The position numbers and the translations under genes were made by a program. A DNA stretch of 26,423 nucleotides. It comes from JACRAR01 sp041674385 (GTDB lineage Bacteria; Pseudomonadota; Gammaproteobacteria; Burkholderiales; Rhodocyclaceae). Where the stretch lies: the NCBI GenBank assembly GCA_041674385.1, contig JBAYVU010000043.1, positions 1 through 26,423 of the forward strand, written 5' to 3'. This document shows positions 7,925 through 16,585 of the stretch, piece by piece. A model generated the notes under the pieces. It ran no database searches. It was not told where the DNA came from and worked only from the letters and a program-made list of their open reading frames with translations. Every line of letters begins with the position of its first letter. Positions within the stretch are counted from its first letter, which is position 1.

Positions 7925-7940
7925 AGCAATAACTGTTCCA
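7925..7940 (-). promoter_or_regulatory. Sigma-54 promoter of amt (-24/-12)
   Basis: The minus strand reads TGGAACAGTTATTGCT, with GG and GC separated by exactly ten bases and close to the TGGCACG-N4-TTGCW consensus. The predicted transcription start is near 7914, 24 bases before the amt ATG. Confidence 0.78.
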
Positions 7941-8003
7941 AAAAACTTACCGCCTAATAATTAGTGAGTTACAAATATGCGCAGGCGGTCGATTCTGCTG
8001 CAT

Positions 8004-8018
8004 GCACATAGATCGGGC
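8004..8018 (-). promoter_or_regulatory. Probable second NtrC-binding site of amt, proximal
   Basis: GCAC-N7-GGGC is one base off the NtrC core. The centre at 8011 is 31 bases from the distal site (about three helical turns) and at -97 from the predicted start, the position also used at glnA. Confidence 0.5.
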
Positions 8019-8033
8019 ATAAGCATCGAATTG

Positions 8034-8050
8034 TGCACCAATTGCGTGCG
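8034..8050 (-). promoter_or_regulatory. NtrC-binding site of amt, distal
   Basis: The core GCAC-N7-GTGC (8035-8049) is a perfect match to the NtrC enhancer core. Its centre at 8042 is 128 bases upstream of the predicted amt start. Confidence 0.75.
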
Positions 8051-8077
8051 CTTACCCATTGATCTGAAGTCAAGGCA

Positions 8078-9292
8078 TCATCTTTGTGCATCGGGTGGCG
8101 AATAGTTGCGTGGCAGCAAAATCCACATTTGGCCCCTTTGGCGCATCTTGCCTGCCTGGGAACCCGCGTCGTTGCCGGATCCCCAATAGAAATCCGCGCG
8201 CACCGGTCCGCGAATGGCGCCACCCGTGTCTTGCGCCAGCATCATCCGAATGAGCGGGCGCTCACTGTTCGGGGAGGTCGTGGCCAACCATACCGGGGCG
8301 CCCAAGATAGTGTAGCGCGCATCGACGGCAATGCTGCGCTCCGCCGTCAACGGCACGCCCAGCGCCCCCGGTGGCCCGGCGCCATCGGCTGCCAGCTCGC
8401 GAAAGAAGACATAGCTGGGGTTGGCATTGAGGAGTTCCTGGATGCGCTGCGGATGTGCCTTGGCCCATGCCTTGATGCCTTGCATCGAGGCTTGTTCGAC
8501 TTTCAATTCGCCTTGGTCGATCAACCAGCGGCCGACCGAACGATAGGGATGGCCATTCTGCTCGGCATATCCCACCCGGATACGGCTGCCATCGTCGAGT
8601 TGCACTTGGCCGGATCCCTGGATTTGCATGAAAAACACGTCGAATGCGTCATCCGCCCATATCAGCACATTGTCATTGCGCCGGGCTTTTTCCCATTCGG
8701 CACGGGAGTAATACGGCACCAGCTTCCTACCTTCGATACGGCCGCGCAGCCGGCGGTGTTTCAGTTCAGGATAGAGTTCGCCCAGTTCGACATCGATCAG
8801 GTCGGCAGGCACGCCGTAGATCGGGTACGGATAGGCTTTATTATTGGTGCGGCTGCCTTTCAACAACGGCTCGTAATAACCCGTCACCAGCCCTTCGCGG
8901 CTTCCGTCGGGATTGACCAGCTGCCAAGGCTGCATCTGCGTCTCGAACCAGTCACGCAACGCACCATCGTCTCGCGTCTCGAGAGTCCGCGCGCTGTCGC
9001 AGGTTTCGCGCCAAACCGGCTTTTTCTGCAAGGCTTCACAGGAGGCCAGAAACGCACCGAAGGCCAGCGCCAGATCGTCAGGCTCGGCACCTGGCCAGCC
9101 GCTCAGCTCTTCCCAGCGCGCAGCATGCAGCGGTTTGACGGACGGTTTGGGTACTTCAGGGGGTGGACACACGGGGCAGGCGGGACAAGCGCCCGAAGCG
9201 GGAAGGCTCTCTGCCACAGGTGGGACGACGGGTTGTACGGCGCAACCGGAAAGCAACAGCGCAAGCATCGAGGTGACAAGAATACGCGGCAT
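8078..9292 (-). CDS. mltA: Membrane-bound lytic murein transglycosylase A
   Basis: From the ATG at 9292 the protein has 404 residues and begins with a lipoprotein signal MPRILVTSMLALLLSGC, lipobox cysteine at 17, so it should be anchored in the outer membrane. An upstream GTG- or ATG-type extension to 9337 would put 15 polar residues before the signal and is less likely. The C-terminal 3D domain shows QDTGGAIRGPVRADFYWGSG and AGKMRQRGQMWILLP; the first aspartate there is the catalytic residue of the MltA family, which cleaves peptidoglycan glycan strands with formation of 1,6-anhydro ends. A short Cys-Pro-rich linker (ACPACPVCPPP) after the lipid anchor is unusual. It is divergent from the DUF815 gene. 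Confidence 0.92.
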   Translation of the reverse strand: MPRILVTSMLALLLSGCAVQPVVPPVAESLPASGACPACPVCPPPEVPKPSVKPLHAARWEELSGWPGAEPDDLALAFGAFLASCEALQKKPVWRETCDSARTLETRDDGALRDWFETQMQPWQLVNPDGSREGLVTGYYEPLLKGSRTNNKAYPYPIYGVPADLIDVELGELYPELKHRRLRGRIEGRKLVPYYSRAEWEKARRNDNVLIWADDAFDVFFMQIQGSGQVQLDDGSRIRVGYAEQNGHPYRSVGRWLIDQGELKVEQASMQGIKAWAKAHPQRIQELLNANPSYVFFRELAADGAGPPGALGVPLTAERSIAVDARYTILGAPVWLATTSPNSERPLIRMMLAQDTGGAIRGPVRADFYWGSGNDAGSQAGKMRQRGQMWILLPRNYSPPDAQR

Positions 9293-9378
9293 GATTCTGA
9301 TAAAGTTCGACGTTGGAGAAACGGCTTGTGCCCGCATTTGGGCTTAGGGTGCTAGCTTACCGCATCGCGACTGACACA

Positions 9379-10293
9379 ATGAACGATCTTGAACGTTTTC
9401 TTACCCGCGCCGAAGCGCTTCTGGCACGTATCGAGGCCTTGTTGCCAACCGCTATCGGCGCGCCCGACTGGGATGCGGGCGTGGCTTTCCGCTGGATCAA
9501 GCGCAACGGCCGCGGCCATCTGCAGGCGGTCGCCAAGCCGCATCGCATAAGGCTTGATGACCTATGCGGGATCGATGAACAGAAGCAATGCATCGAACAG
9601 AACACCCGCCAGTTTCTGGCCGGCAAAAGCGCCAACAATGTCCTGCTGACCGGTGCTCGCGGGACAGGCAAGTCTTCGCTGGTGAAGGGAATACTCAACC
9701 AGTATGCGGCCCAGGGGCTGCGCCTGATCGAAGTCGATAAGCACGACTTGGTCGACTTGGCTGAAATCATCGACCTGATCAGCGACCGTCCGGAACGCTT
9801 CATCATCTTCTGCGACGACCTTTCCTTCGAGGCCAGTGAGCCAGGCTACAAGGCCCTCAAGAGTGCGCTGGACGGCTCCATCGCCGGCATGCCGGAAAAC
9901 CTGCTGCTGTACGCCACATCCAACCGTCGCCACTTGATGCCGGAATACATGGATGAAAATCTCGACACCAGACACGTCGACGGCGAAATCCATCCCGGAG
10001 AAACCGTGGAGGAAAAGATCTCTCTGTCGGAACGTTTTGGACTCTGGCTCTCGTTCTATCCCTTCGATCAGGATCACTATCTCGCCATCTGCCAACACTG
10101 GCTGCGAGTGTTCGGCCTGACGATCACCCAGGCGGAGGAAGCGCGCGGCGAAGCGTTGCAGTGGGCTCTCCTGCGTGGCTCGCGCAGCGGCCGGGTGGCG
10201 TGGCAGTTCGCCCGCGACTTCGCCCCCAAGCAACTCCCCCTGGGGAATGCGGATCGCCATGCGGGGAAAGCCATCCGCAAGAATCGCTCTTGA
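9379..10293 (+). CDS. DUF815 family P-loop ATPase
   Basis: I use the ATG at 9379 (MNDLERFLTRAEALL), giving 304 residues; the frame continues upstream to 9313 but that part lies in the mltA promoter region and is not conserved-looking. Walker A GARGTGKS is at 92-99, and FIIFCDDLSF about 45 residues later is Walker B. ATSNRRHL follows, as a sensor-like motif. This is the AAA-like DUF815 family, of unknown cellular role, soluble. The 3' end overlaps the start of the Nudix gene, and this pair is a familiar arrangement in betaproteobacteria. Confidence 0.88.
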   Translation: MNDLERFLTRAEALLARIEALLPTAIGAPDWDAGVAFRWIKRNGRGHLQAVAKPHRIRLDDLCGIDEQKQCIEQNTRQFLAGKSANNVLLTGARGTGKSSLVKGILNQYAAQGLRLIEVDKHDLVDLAEIIDLISDRPERFIIFCDDLSFEASEPGYKALKSALDGSIAGMPENLLLYATSNRRHLMPEYMDENLDTRHVDGEIHPGETVEEKISLSERFGLWLSFYPFDQDHYLAICQHWLRVFGLTITQAEEARGEALQWALLRGSRSGRVAWQFARDFAPKQLPLGNADRHAGKAIRKNRS

Positions 10294-11225
10294 ACAAGAT
10301 CGTCGAAGTCGCCGCTGCCGTCATTCTCCACCCCGACGGGTCGTTCCTGCTGGGACGCCGCCCGGCCGGTAGCATTTATGCCGGCTACTGGGAATTTCCC
10401 GGCGGCAAGATAGAAGCGGGCGAAACGCCCCGGCAAGCCTTGGCGCGTGAACTGCACGAAGAACTCGGCATTGTCGTGGAGACGGCCTATCCGTGGATCG
10501 TCCGCGAGTTTGCGTATGAACATGCCCATGTCCGTCTGCATTTTTTCCGTGTTGTCAGCTGGTCTGGAGAACTCCGCGATTTGCAGCATGACGCGCTCGA
10601 GTGGCAGCACGCCGCGAATACCGTCGTAAACCCCATGCTGCCTGCCAACGCCCCGGTGCTGGCCGCGCTGACCCTGCCGGATTTCTATGCCATCAGCCAG
10701 GCAGCCGAGATCGGCGTCGATGCCCAGCTTGCCGTCCTTGCCAAGAAGCTGGAACAAGGACTGCGCCTGGTGCAATTGCGCGAACTTGCGTTGCCTGCGG
10801 AGCGCAGATCTTTTTTCGTCTCTGCCGCGGTGAAGCTCTGCCATCGGTTCGCGGCCCGCGTGCTGATCAACAGTGAAGCGGATCTGGCGATCGAGTCTGC
10901 TGCCGACGGGATACATCTGAACGCGGTACAGTTGATGTCATTGGAATCGCGGCCGAACTTCCCCTTGGTTGCCGCCTCCACGCATAACGCCGCGGAACTG
11001 GCGCAAGCGGTACGCCTCGGCCTGGATTTCGTGGTGCTCGGTCCGCTCCGGGAAACCGCGAGCCATCCCGGACGACCGGGCCTCGGCTGGCAGGACTGGG
11101 GGAAATTGATTGCCGGAACTTCTCTACCCGTGTATGCCTTGGGCGGACTGACACGCGCGGACATGCATACCGCCTGGCAAGCAGGCGCCCACGGGATTGC
11201 CGCGATCCGTGCGGCTTGGGACTAA
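10290..11225 (+). CDS. mutT: Nudix (MutT-like) hydrolase fused to a ThiE-like domain
   Basis: The protein begins at TTG 10290, overlapping the DUF815 stop as TTGA; no ATG gives the conserved start NKIVEVAAAVI. It has 311 residues. The Nudix box GKIEAGETPRQALARELHEE and the following LGI, at about 39-61, fits GX5EX7REUXEEXGU, so 8-oxo-dGTP hydrolysis is likely. From about 130 onward a TIM-barrel domain similar to thiamine phosphate synthase follows (LVQLRE, DGIHL, VVLGPL, YALGGL). Such Nudix-ThiE fusions are known in beta- and gammaproteobacteria, but whether the second domain is active in thiamine synthesis is unclear. The stop overlaps the convergent yacG stop by two bases. Confidence 0.85.
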   Translation: MNKIVEVAAAVILHPDGSFLLGRRPAGSIYAGYWEFPGGKIEAGETPRQALARELHEELGIVVETAYPWIVREFAYEHAHVRLHFFRVVSWSGELRDLQHDALEWQHAANTVVNPMLPANAPVLAALTLPDFYAISQAAEIGVDAQLAVLAKKLEQGLRLVQLRELALPAERRSFFVSAAVKLCHRFAARVLINSEADLAIESAADGIHLNAVQLMSLESRPNFPLVAASTHNAAELAQAVRLGLDFVVLGPLRETASHPGRPGLGWQDWGKLIAGTSLPVYALGGLTRADMHTAWQAGAHGIAAIRAAWD

Positions 11226-11416
11226 ACACCTAGGACTGCGTGTCTCCCTGCGACGCGTTCCGGGATGCGGTACTCCTCTGCGGCCCAGGCGCCAAAATCG
11301 ACCAATTTGCAGCGTTCCGAACAGAAAGGGCGGTAGCGATTCTGCGCGACCCAGTCGACCAGCTTGCCGCAAGTCGGGCAATTGACTGTGTGCACAGGCA
11401 CGCCTAGAGAACTCAT
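11222..11416 (-). CDS. yacG: DNA gyrase inhibitor YacG
   Basis: 64 residues with a four-cysteine zinc site, C13-x2-C16 and C32-x3-C36 (CPTCGK, FCSERCKLVD), which is the YacG signature. The family binds GyrB and inhibits gyrase. Its ATG overlaps the zapD stop as ATGA. The gene order coeE-zapD-yacG equivalent is the same as in E. coli (coaE, yacF, yacG), which supports the call. Confidence 0.93.
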   Translation of the reverse strand: MSSLGVPVHTVNCPTCGKLVDWVAQNRYRPFCSERCKLVDFGAWAAEEYRIPERVAGRHAVLGV

Positions 11417-12168
11417 AGGTTGCAGAAGGTCAGTTCGAAGGAAACATCGACTTCCGCCTGCCGCGGGCGCAAGTCACCATCGGGGGCAGTGAAGCGTATG
11501 TTCAGCGCGTATTTGTTGGCACTGATTTCCGGGATGTAGGGATCGCTGCGGGACACCCGCAAGCGCAACATTTGGGAAGTACGCCCGGCCAGCATCAACT
11601 GGTAAGAACCGTGTGCGGCCACTTGCAATTCCGGCCGGCCGGAAGCACGCAGCAGGCGCAGCACGATGCTCAAACCGGAACGTATCGGCAGTATCGGTTC
11701 CAGCCAACCCTCCAAGCTGCTCCGACGCTCCTCAGGGTTGCGATGCAGCCAGTAATGGTAGGCGGGCAAGTCGAACTCGCAGACGCCGCCGGGGATTGCG
11801 GCGCGGTTCTTGATCGACATCAGCCAATCGTTCTCGCGCAGGTATTGGCCGATTTTTCCCGGCATGGCAAGTAGTTGGACACTGGCCTGCTCTATCTCGT
11901 AGAGCGCTCCAGCCAGCGCATCTTCGGAAATATCGGGATTATTGCGAAATGACAGCAGGGTCTGTCGTTGACGTTCGAGTTCCTGGATCAGGTCGAACTT
12001 GAGGTCAGCACGGCTGGCAACTTCAAGAATCTCAAACATCATCATCAAGGCGACATGGTGATCTTCTTGCGCATCAGCGGCGACGAAGTACTGCGCCTTG
12101 TCGTATAAATCCTCAAGACGCAACAGCGTGCGAATGCGCTCATTGAGGGGGTATTCGTAAATAATCAC
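11413..12168 (-). CDS. zapD: Cell division protein ZapD
   Basis: 251 residues from the GTG at 12168. This start gives VIIYEYPLNERIRTLLRLEDL, the conserved opening of ZapD; the frame extends to a TTG at 12225 inside the coaE end, but the extra 19 residues do not resemble the family. No strong ribosome-binding site precedes the GTG. ZapD binds FtsZ and cross-links its filaments at the division ring in the cytoplasm. It is translationally linked to yacG downstream. Confidence 0.9.
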   Translation of the reverse strand: MIIYEYPLNERIRTLLRLEDLYDKAQYFVAADAQEDHHVALMMMFEILEVASRADLKFDLIQELERQRQTLLSFRNNPDISEDALAGALYEIEQASVQLLAMPGKIGQYLRENDWLMSIKNRAAIPGGVCEFDLPAYHYWLHRNPEERRSSLEGWLEPILPIRSGLSIVLRLLRASGRPELQVAAHGSYQLMLAGRTSQMLRLRVSRSDPYIPEISANKYALNIRFTAPDGDLRPRQAEVDVSFELTFCNL

Positions 12169-12221
12169 GCGGCAGCCATTTGGGTAACGTCCTGAGATTC
12201 TGACCGATTCGTGGGTAAATC

Positions 12222-12857
12222 TCAACCAGCCAGCGGGTTTTTTGCCGCCAGCGTCAAATATTTCTGGTGCAAAGCCTCGATCTGGAGGCGCAGTTTGTCC
12301 ATGTCGGAGTCATTATCGACGGTATCGTCGGCCACCGTCAAACGTTCTTCGCGCGAGGCCTGCGCGGCCATGATCCGTCGCACTTCCTCGCTGGTCATGC
12401 CATTCCGGGCCATGACTCGGCTTACCTGCGTATTTTCTGCGCAGTCGACCACGAGGACGCGCGCCACACGGTTCCGATAACCGCCGGATTCGACCAGCAG
12501 GGGGACCACCAGTACCACATAGGGTGCGCCACTAGTCAACCCGGTTTTGCATCGGCGACGGCTTTCCGCGATGATCATCGGATGCAGGATGGCTTCCAGG
12601 CGGCCCTTCGCAGCGGCATCGGAAAACACCAACCGGCGCATCGCGACCCGGTCCAACGCACCGTCTGCGGCGATGGCCTTCGCGCCGAAGACGTTCCGGA
12701 TAGCGTCCATGGCGGCACCCCCTGGAGCCGTCAAGTCATGGGCGATGACGTCCACATCGACTACCGCCGCACCAAGTTCGGCAAACATGGCCGCCGCAGC
12801 GCTCTTGCCGCTGCCGATGCCGCCAGTCAGACCGATGATAAATGCCGCTTCAGACAT
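12222..12857 (-). CDS. coaE: Dephospho-CoA kinase
   Basis: 211 residues from the ATG at 12857 (MSEAAFIIGLTGGIGSGKS). The P-loop GGIGSGKS is at about 11-18 and VVDVDVIAH follows, as in the CoaE family, which phosphorylates dephospho-CoA in the last step of coenzyme A synthesis. The open frame continues upstream to 12932, but that would overlap the SPOR-like gene and adds 25 residues before the conserved start, so I reject it. CoaX, the first CoA enzyme, is encoded about 2.2 kb away. Confidence 0.93.
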   Translation of the reverse strand: MSEAAFIIGLTGGIGSGKSAAAAMFAELGAAVVDVDVIAHDLTAPGGAAMDAIRNVFGAKAIAADGALDRVAMRRLVFSDAAAKGRLEAILHPMIIAESRRRCKTGLTSGAPYVVLVVPLLVESGGYRNRVARVLVVDCAENTQVSRVMARNGMTSEEVRRIMAAQASREERLTVADDTVDNDSDMDKLRLQIEALHQKYLTLAAKNPLAG

Positions 12858-12913
12858 GCTGGAAGGTTCTCTCAAGCAAGCAGAGCGATGTGTTGATTCA
12901 TTGAAAATACGTC

Positions 12914-13558
12914 CTAGCGTTCCGCGGCACAATCGCCGAACTTGATGTCAACTTGCCCGCTCAACAATTCGGGCAAGTGTTTCGACAACATTTCCGCCGT
13001 ACCGCGTACTTCCAATCGAGTCTTGTCGCGGGGATTCTCGCGTACCTGCATTCTTGCCGACTTCACGCCCCGCTTTCCCAGTTCTTGCAAATACTCGTTG
13101 GCAAGCTGTTCGGCGTCGAAAAATCCTAGCGTTATGGCATGTTTATCGACGCCTTCCTCCAGAATCACGGAAGCATTGACCACCCCCAGTTTGTTCAATT
13201 CGGCCAGTTTTTTCTCCGCAGCGAGCCGGTATGGCAGGGGGGGTACATAGACCCAATAGGCTTTCGATGGGGAAGCGTTCGCCGGAATTGCAAACCGCAG
13301 ACCCGGCAGCTCAAGCTGAACAAGCAGGCGTTGCACCACATTCGGCGCCAGCCCGGTGACCAAACGGCAGAATTCGGCTGGCGAGTTTGCTGCGACAGGC
13401 GTTGGATCGATGACTGTCGCCTGTAGTCGCTCCGGCACGATCTGACCGCCGAGTCGCTGCGGCTCGCGGCCTTCGTCGACTGTCCCCAAGAACCCTTGCG
13501 CCCAGACGAAAAATAGCAGATTCGCCAGAATCAGCAGCAGGAGCAACATGCGCAGCAC
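12914..13558 (-). CDS. SPOR-like membrane-anchored protein
   Basis: 214 residues from GTG 13558, with AAGGA seven bases upstream. Residues 1-21 form one membrane helix (LLLLLILANLLFFVWAQ), leaving the rest in the periplasm. The middle part AYWVYVPPLPYRLAAEKKLA and the LNKLGVVNASVI that follows resemble a SPOR fold, which binds denuded peptidoglycan. Proteins of this kind usually follow birA-coaX in betaproteobacteria. Here a TrpB2 gene lies between. Domain assignment is by eye and weaker than for its neighbours. Confidence 0.7.
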   Translation of the reverse strand: MLRMLLLLLILANLLFFVWAQGFLGTVDEGREPQRLGGQIVPERLQATVIDPTPVAANSPAEFCRLVTGLAPNVVQRLLVQLELPGLRFAIPANASPSKAYWVYVPPLPYRLAAEKKLAELNKLGVVNASVILEEGVDKHAITLGFFDAEQLANEYLQELGKRGVKSARMQVRENPRDKTRLEVRGTAEMLSKHLPELLSGQVDIKFGDCAAER

Positions 13559-13620
13559 GAAGCTATCCTTTGTCTTTGGCGCGACTAAGACTAACCGAAG
13601 TCCTGCTGGAGGTCGCGTGA

Positions 13621-14973
13621 TCAGCCAAGCTTGGGCAGATGGTCGAGCGAAGCCTTGATCTCCGCCTCAGGATAGTCATAGTCCTCCAGTTTGCCTGCCA
13701 GGTATTTGTCATAAGATGCCATGTCGAAGTGGCCGTGGCCAGACAGATTGAAGAACAATGTCTTTGGCTCGCCGGTCTTCTTGCAGTTGAGCGCTTCATC
13801 GATGACCGCCCGAATGGCGTGATTGGACTCGGGCGCCGGGATGATGCCCTCGGCGCGGGCGAACTGCACGCCGGCCGCAAAGGTGGCGACCTGCGGCACA
13901 GCCAGGGCTTCGATCAAGCCTTCCTTGAGCAGCTGCGAAACAAGCGGCGAGTCGCCGTGATAACGCAGGCCGCCAGCGTGAATCGAAGGCGGCATGAAAT
14001 CATGCCCAAGGGTATACATCAGCATGAGCGGCGTGTAGCCGGACTCGTCCCCAAAGTCGTAGGCATAGTGCCCTTTGGTCAGGGTCGGGCAGGAACTTGG
14101 CTCTACCGCCACCAGCCGCACTTTCTTGCCCGCGGCCTTGTCGGCAAAAAACGGGAAGGCTACGCCGGCGAAGTTTGAGCCGCCGCCACAGGGAGCGAAA
14201 ATCATATCCGGATAAACCCCGATCTTCTCGAACTGCTTCTTCGCTTCCAAGCCGATCACCGTCTGATGCAACAACACGTGGTTTAGCACCGAGCCGAGAC
14301 CGTATTTCGTGTCCGCACGACCCGCCGCCTCCTCCACCGCCTCGGATATGGCCAGACCCAGTGAACCGGGGTTACCCGGGTCCTTGGCCAGCGCGTTGCG
14401 GCCAGCCTGCGTCAGGTTGGTCGGGCTGGCAAGCACCTCGGCGCCCCAAGTCTGCATCATCGAGCGACGGAACGGTTTCTGATCGTAGCTTACCTTGACC
14501 ATATAGATACGCACTTCGATCTCGAACATCTGCGCCGCAAATGCCAGCGAAGAGCCCCACTGGCCAGCGCCGGTCTCGGTGGTCATGCGCTTGATGCCGG
14601 CCTGCTTGTTGAGATAGGCTTGCGCCACCGCGGAGTTCGGCTTGTGGGAACCGGCCGGCGATACGCTCTCGTTCTTATAGTAGATCCTGGCGGGCGTTCC
14701 CAGCATCTTCTCCAGTCGCTCTGCCCGGCAAAGCGGCGAGGGTCGCCACAAACTGTAAATTTCGCGGACAGGTTCCGGGATGGGGATCCAGCGTTCCGCC
14801 GACATCTCCTGTTCAAGAATCGGCATGGAAAAAATTTGCAGCATCTGTTCCGGGGAGACCGGCTTGCCGTCAGGTCCCAGCGGCGGTGCCGGCGGATTCG
14901 GCATGTCTGCCACGACGTTGTACCAATGAGTCGGGATTTCCGATTCGTCAAGCATCACCTTATGTGCGGCCAT
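13621..14973 (-). CDS. TrpB-like PLP enzyme (TrpB2 type, tryptophan synthase beta-like)
   Basis: From ATG 14973, with GGGAGG/GGAG seven bases upstream, the protein has 450 residues. The PLP lysine is K111 in AGSHKPNSA. Phosphate binding is by CGGGSNF, and the C-terminal LSGHGHFD is typical. The length and the N-terminal extension mark the TrpB2 group rather than the 390-400 residue TrpB1. TrpB2 enzymes convert indole and serine to tryptophan, often without a TrpA partner, and none is present here. The upstream continuation of the frame to 15141 runs into coaX and is not used. It stands alone between coaX and the SPOR-like gene. Confidence 0.9.
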   Translation of the reverse strand: MAAHKVMLDESEIPTHWYNVVADMPNPPAPPLGPDGKPVSPEQMLQIFSMPILEQEMSAERWIPIPEPVREIYSLWRPSPLCRAERLEKMLGTPARIYYKNESVSPAGSHKPNSAVAQAYLNKQAGIKRMTTETGAGQWGSSLAFAAQMFEIEVRIYMVKVSYDQKPFRRSMMQTWGAEVLASPTNLTQAGRNALAKDPGNPGSLGLAISEAVEEAAGRADTKYGLGSVLNHVLLHQTVIGLEAKKQFEKIGVYPDMIFAPCGGGSNFAGVAFPFFADKAAGKKVRLVAVEPSSCPTLTKGHYAYDFGDESGYTPLMLMYTLGHDFMPPSIHAGGLRYHGDSPLVSQLLKEGLIEALAVPQVATFAAGVQFARAEGIIPAPESNHAIRAVIDEALNCKKTGEPKTLFFNLSGHGHFDMASYDKYLAGKLEDYDYPEAEIKASLDHLPKLG

Positions 14974-15011
14974 TTCTATACTCCCTCCCGAGGTGCTTCG
15001 ATTGAAAGATT

Positions 15012-15746
15012 TTAGCCATGCCCAAGCGCCGTCTGCATGGCAAAGCATGACAGGCCTTCGAGGACCAGATTGTCGACACGTCGTAGCGGCATGTTCAGCA
15101 GCGGTTCCAGGAGACCGGCAGCACCGCCTGAAAGCAAGCATATCGCATCTGGATTGGGGGCAAGCTGCTCGAACATGCGGGTAATCGCACCAGCCGTGGC
15201 TAACAACGCGCCGCTTACGATAGCATCCGCAGTGTTGCGTGGCAAGCGGCTGAAACGGCCTGTCGCAAGCGGCAACCGGGCTGTATCCCGGGCCAGAGCA
15301 ACCTGCATCAGATTGACGCCCGGAAGAATCAGGCCGCCTTGAAAAACCCCTTCCGCATCGAGAAGGTCAACCGTGGTTGCCGTGCCCGCATTGACTGACA
15401 GGCAGGCGCCGTGATGCAGATGGCGTGCGCCGATCAGTGCCATCCAGCGGTCCGCCCCGAGCTGAGCCGGGTTGTCGTAGCCGTTCTTCACGCCACATTG
15501 CGCGGCGCAACTCTCTGCCCAAACAAGCTCCAGGCCCAGCTTGATGGCGGCCATTTCGATCGCCGCACCTGTCGTTTCGCTGGCCACATTGCAAGCAAAG
15601 GCGCGCGTCGGACACGGCTGGCCGGCAAGCAACCGGGGAAGCTGGTCGATCTCGTTCAATGCCGTCATGCCTTGCGCCAACCATCGCCGGCCATCATGCA
15701 GACCCCATTTGAGGCGGGTATTGCCGCAGTCGATGCAGAGCAGCAT
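15012..15746 (-). CDS. coaX: Type III pantothenate kinase
   Basis: 244 residues. DCGNTRLKWGL at 6-16 is the nucleotide-binding signature of the family, with GADRWMALIGAR and NAGTATTVD further on. CoaX phosphorylates pantothenate, the first step of CoA synthesis, and replaces CoaA in many bacteria. Its ATG overlaps the birA stop by one base (TGATG), so the two are probably translated together. Confidence 0.94.
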   Translation of the reverse strand: MLLCIDCGNTRLKWGLHDGRRWLAQGMTALNEIDQLPRLLAGQPCPTRAFACNVASETTGAAIEMAAIKLGLELVWAESCAAQCGVKNGYDNPAQLGADRWMALIGARHLHHGACLSVNAGTATTVDLLDAEGVFQGGLILPGVNLMQVALARDTARLPLATGRFSRLPRNTADAIVSGALLATAGAITRMFEQLAPNPDAICLLSGGAAGLLEPLLNMPLRRVDNLVLEGLSCFAMQTALGHG

Positions 15747-16585
15747 CAGGCTTTCCTCAACGACACTTCGCCGCTGATGATACGCTGCATGCCGGCCGGC
15801 GTTTCCAGGAGCAGGGCGCCATCGCTATCGACGCCGCGACAACAGCCTTCCAGCGGCGAAGCAAACTCCGAGACCAACCGCACCACTTGCCCAGCGTAGG
15901 CATGGCGTTCCAGCCAAGCGTTGCGCAAACCAGCGAAGCCGTGCTCGGCAAAGCATTGCATTGCGTCATGCAGCGCCATCAGCAGTTGTGCCAACACTAT
16001 GCCCGACGCCGGCAAAGTGGTCATTGCATCCGCCAGTGCCGCCGCGTTCTGTCGGATCTCCGGCGGCAATTCGTCCGTCAAGCGCAGATTCAGGCCCACA
16101 CCGATCACCGCCGCAGAGGTCCGGCTACCAGGCACCAACTCGATCAGTACGCCGGCTAGCTTGCCTCCGCGCAACAACACATCGTTGGGCCATTTCAAGG
16201 CGATCCCGGCAACGCCCAGTCCCTCCAGCGCCCGTGCCAACGCGACGCCTGCCGCCAGCGAGAGACCGGCCAGCGATCTCTCCGGCGGAAAGCGCCAGAG
16301 CAGCGAAAAGGTCAGGCTGGCGCCAGTCGCTGACAGCCAGCGATGGCCACGCCGACCACGCCCAGCAGTCTGATGTTCGGCGACGATAACGCTGCCGGCC
16401 GGCGCCCCACTTTCGGCGAAGGCCATCAAGCGGGTATTGGTGGAGTCACATTCGCCCAGAATGTGCACGTCGAAACGTTTCGACAGATCGCCCAGTGCCG
16501 TCGCGATTGCGGCAAGATCAAGCGGTTCCGGTAGTGGAGTTTTGGGATTCAAACGAGGCAGCGCAGGAAAAGCGACAAGCCGCAT
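15746..16585 (-). CDS. birA: Biotin-protein ligase (monofunctional)
   Basis: 279 residues. The catalytic region has GRGRRGHRW and KWPNDV, which bind biotinyl-AMP and ATP. An N-terminal DNA-binding domain like that of E. coli BirA is missing, so it biotinylates acetyl-CoA carboxylase but should not repress biotin genes. ATG and the ntrC stop overlap as TAATG; the stop and coaX ATG overlap by one base. Four genes ntrB-ntrC-birA-coaX are thus chained. Confidence 0.94.
   Translation of the reverse strand: MRLVAFPALPRLNPKTPLPEPLDLAAIATALGDLSKRFDVHILGECDSTNTRLMAFAESGAPAGSVIVAEHQTAGRGRRGHRWLSATGASLTFSLLWRFPPERSLAGLSLAAGVALARALEGLGVAGIALKWPNDVLLRGGKLAGVLIELVPGSRTSAAVIGVGLNLRLTDELPPEIRQNAAALADAMTTLPASGIVLAQLLMALHDAMQCFAEHGFAGLRNAWLERHAYAGQVVRLVSEFASPLEGCCRGVDSDGALLLETPAGMQRIISGEVSLRKA

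Noticed and set aside
8084..9355. 423-residue frame on the plus strand opposite mltA
   Set aside because: It is a shadow in GC-rich DNA: composition is Arg/His/Gln-heavy, no known motif, and mltA on the other strand is certain.
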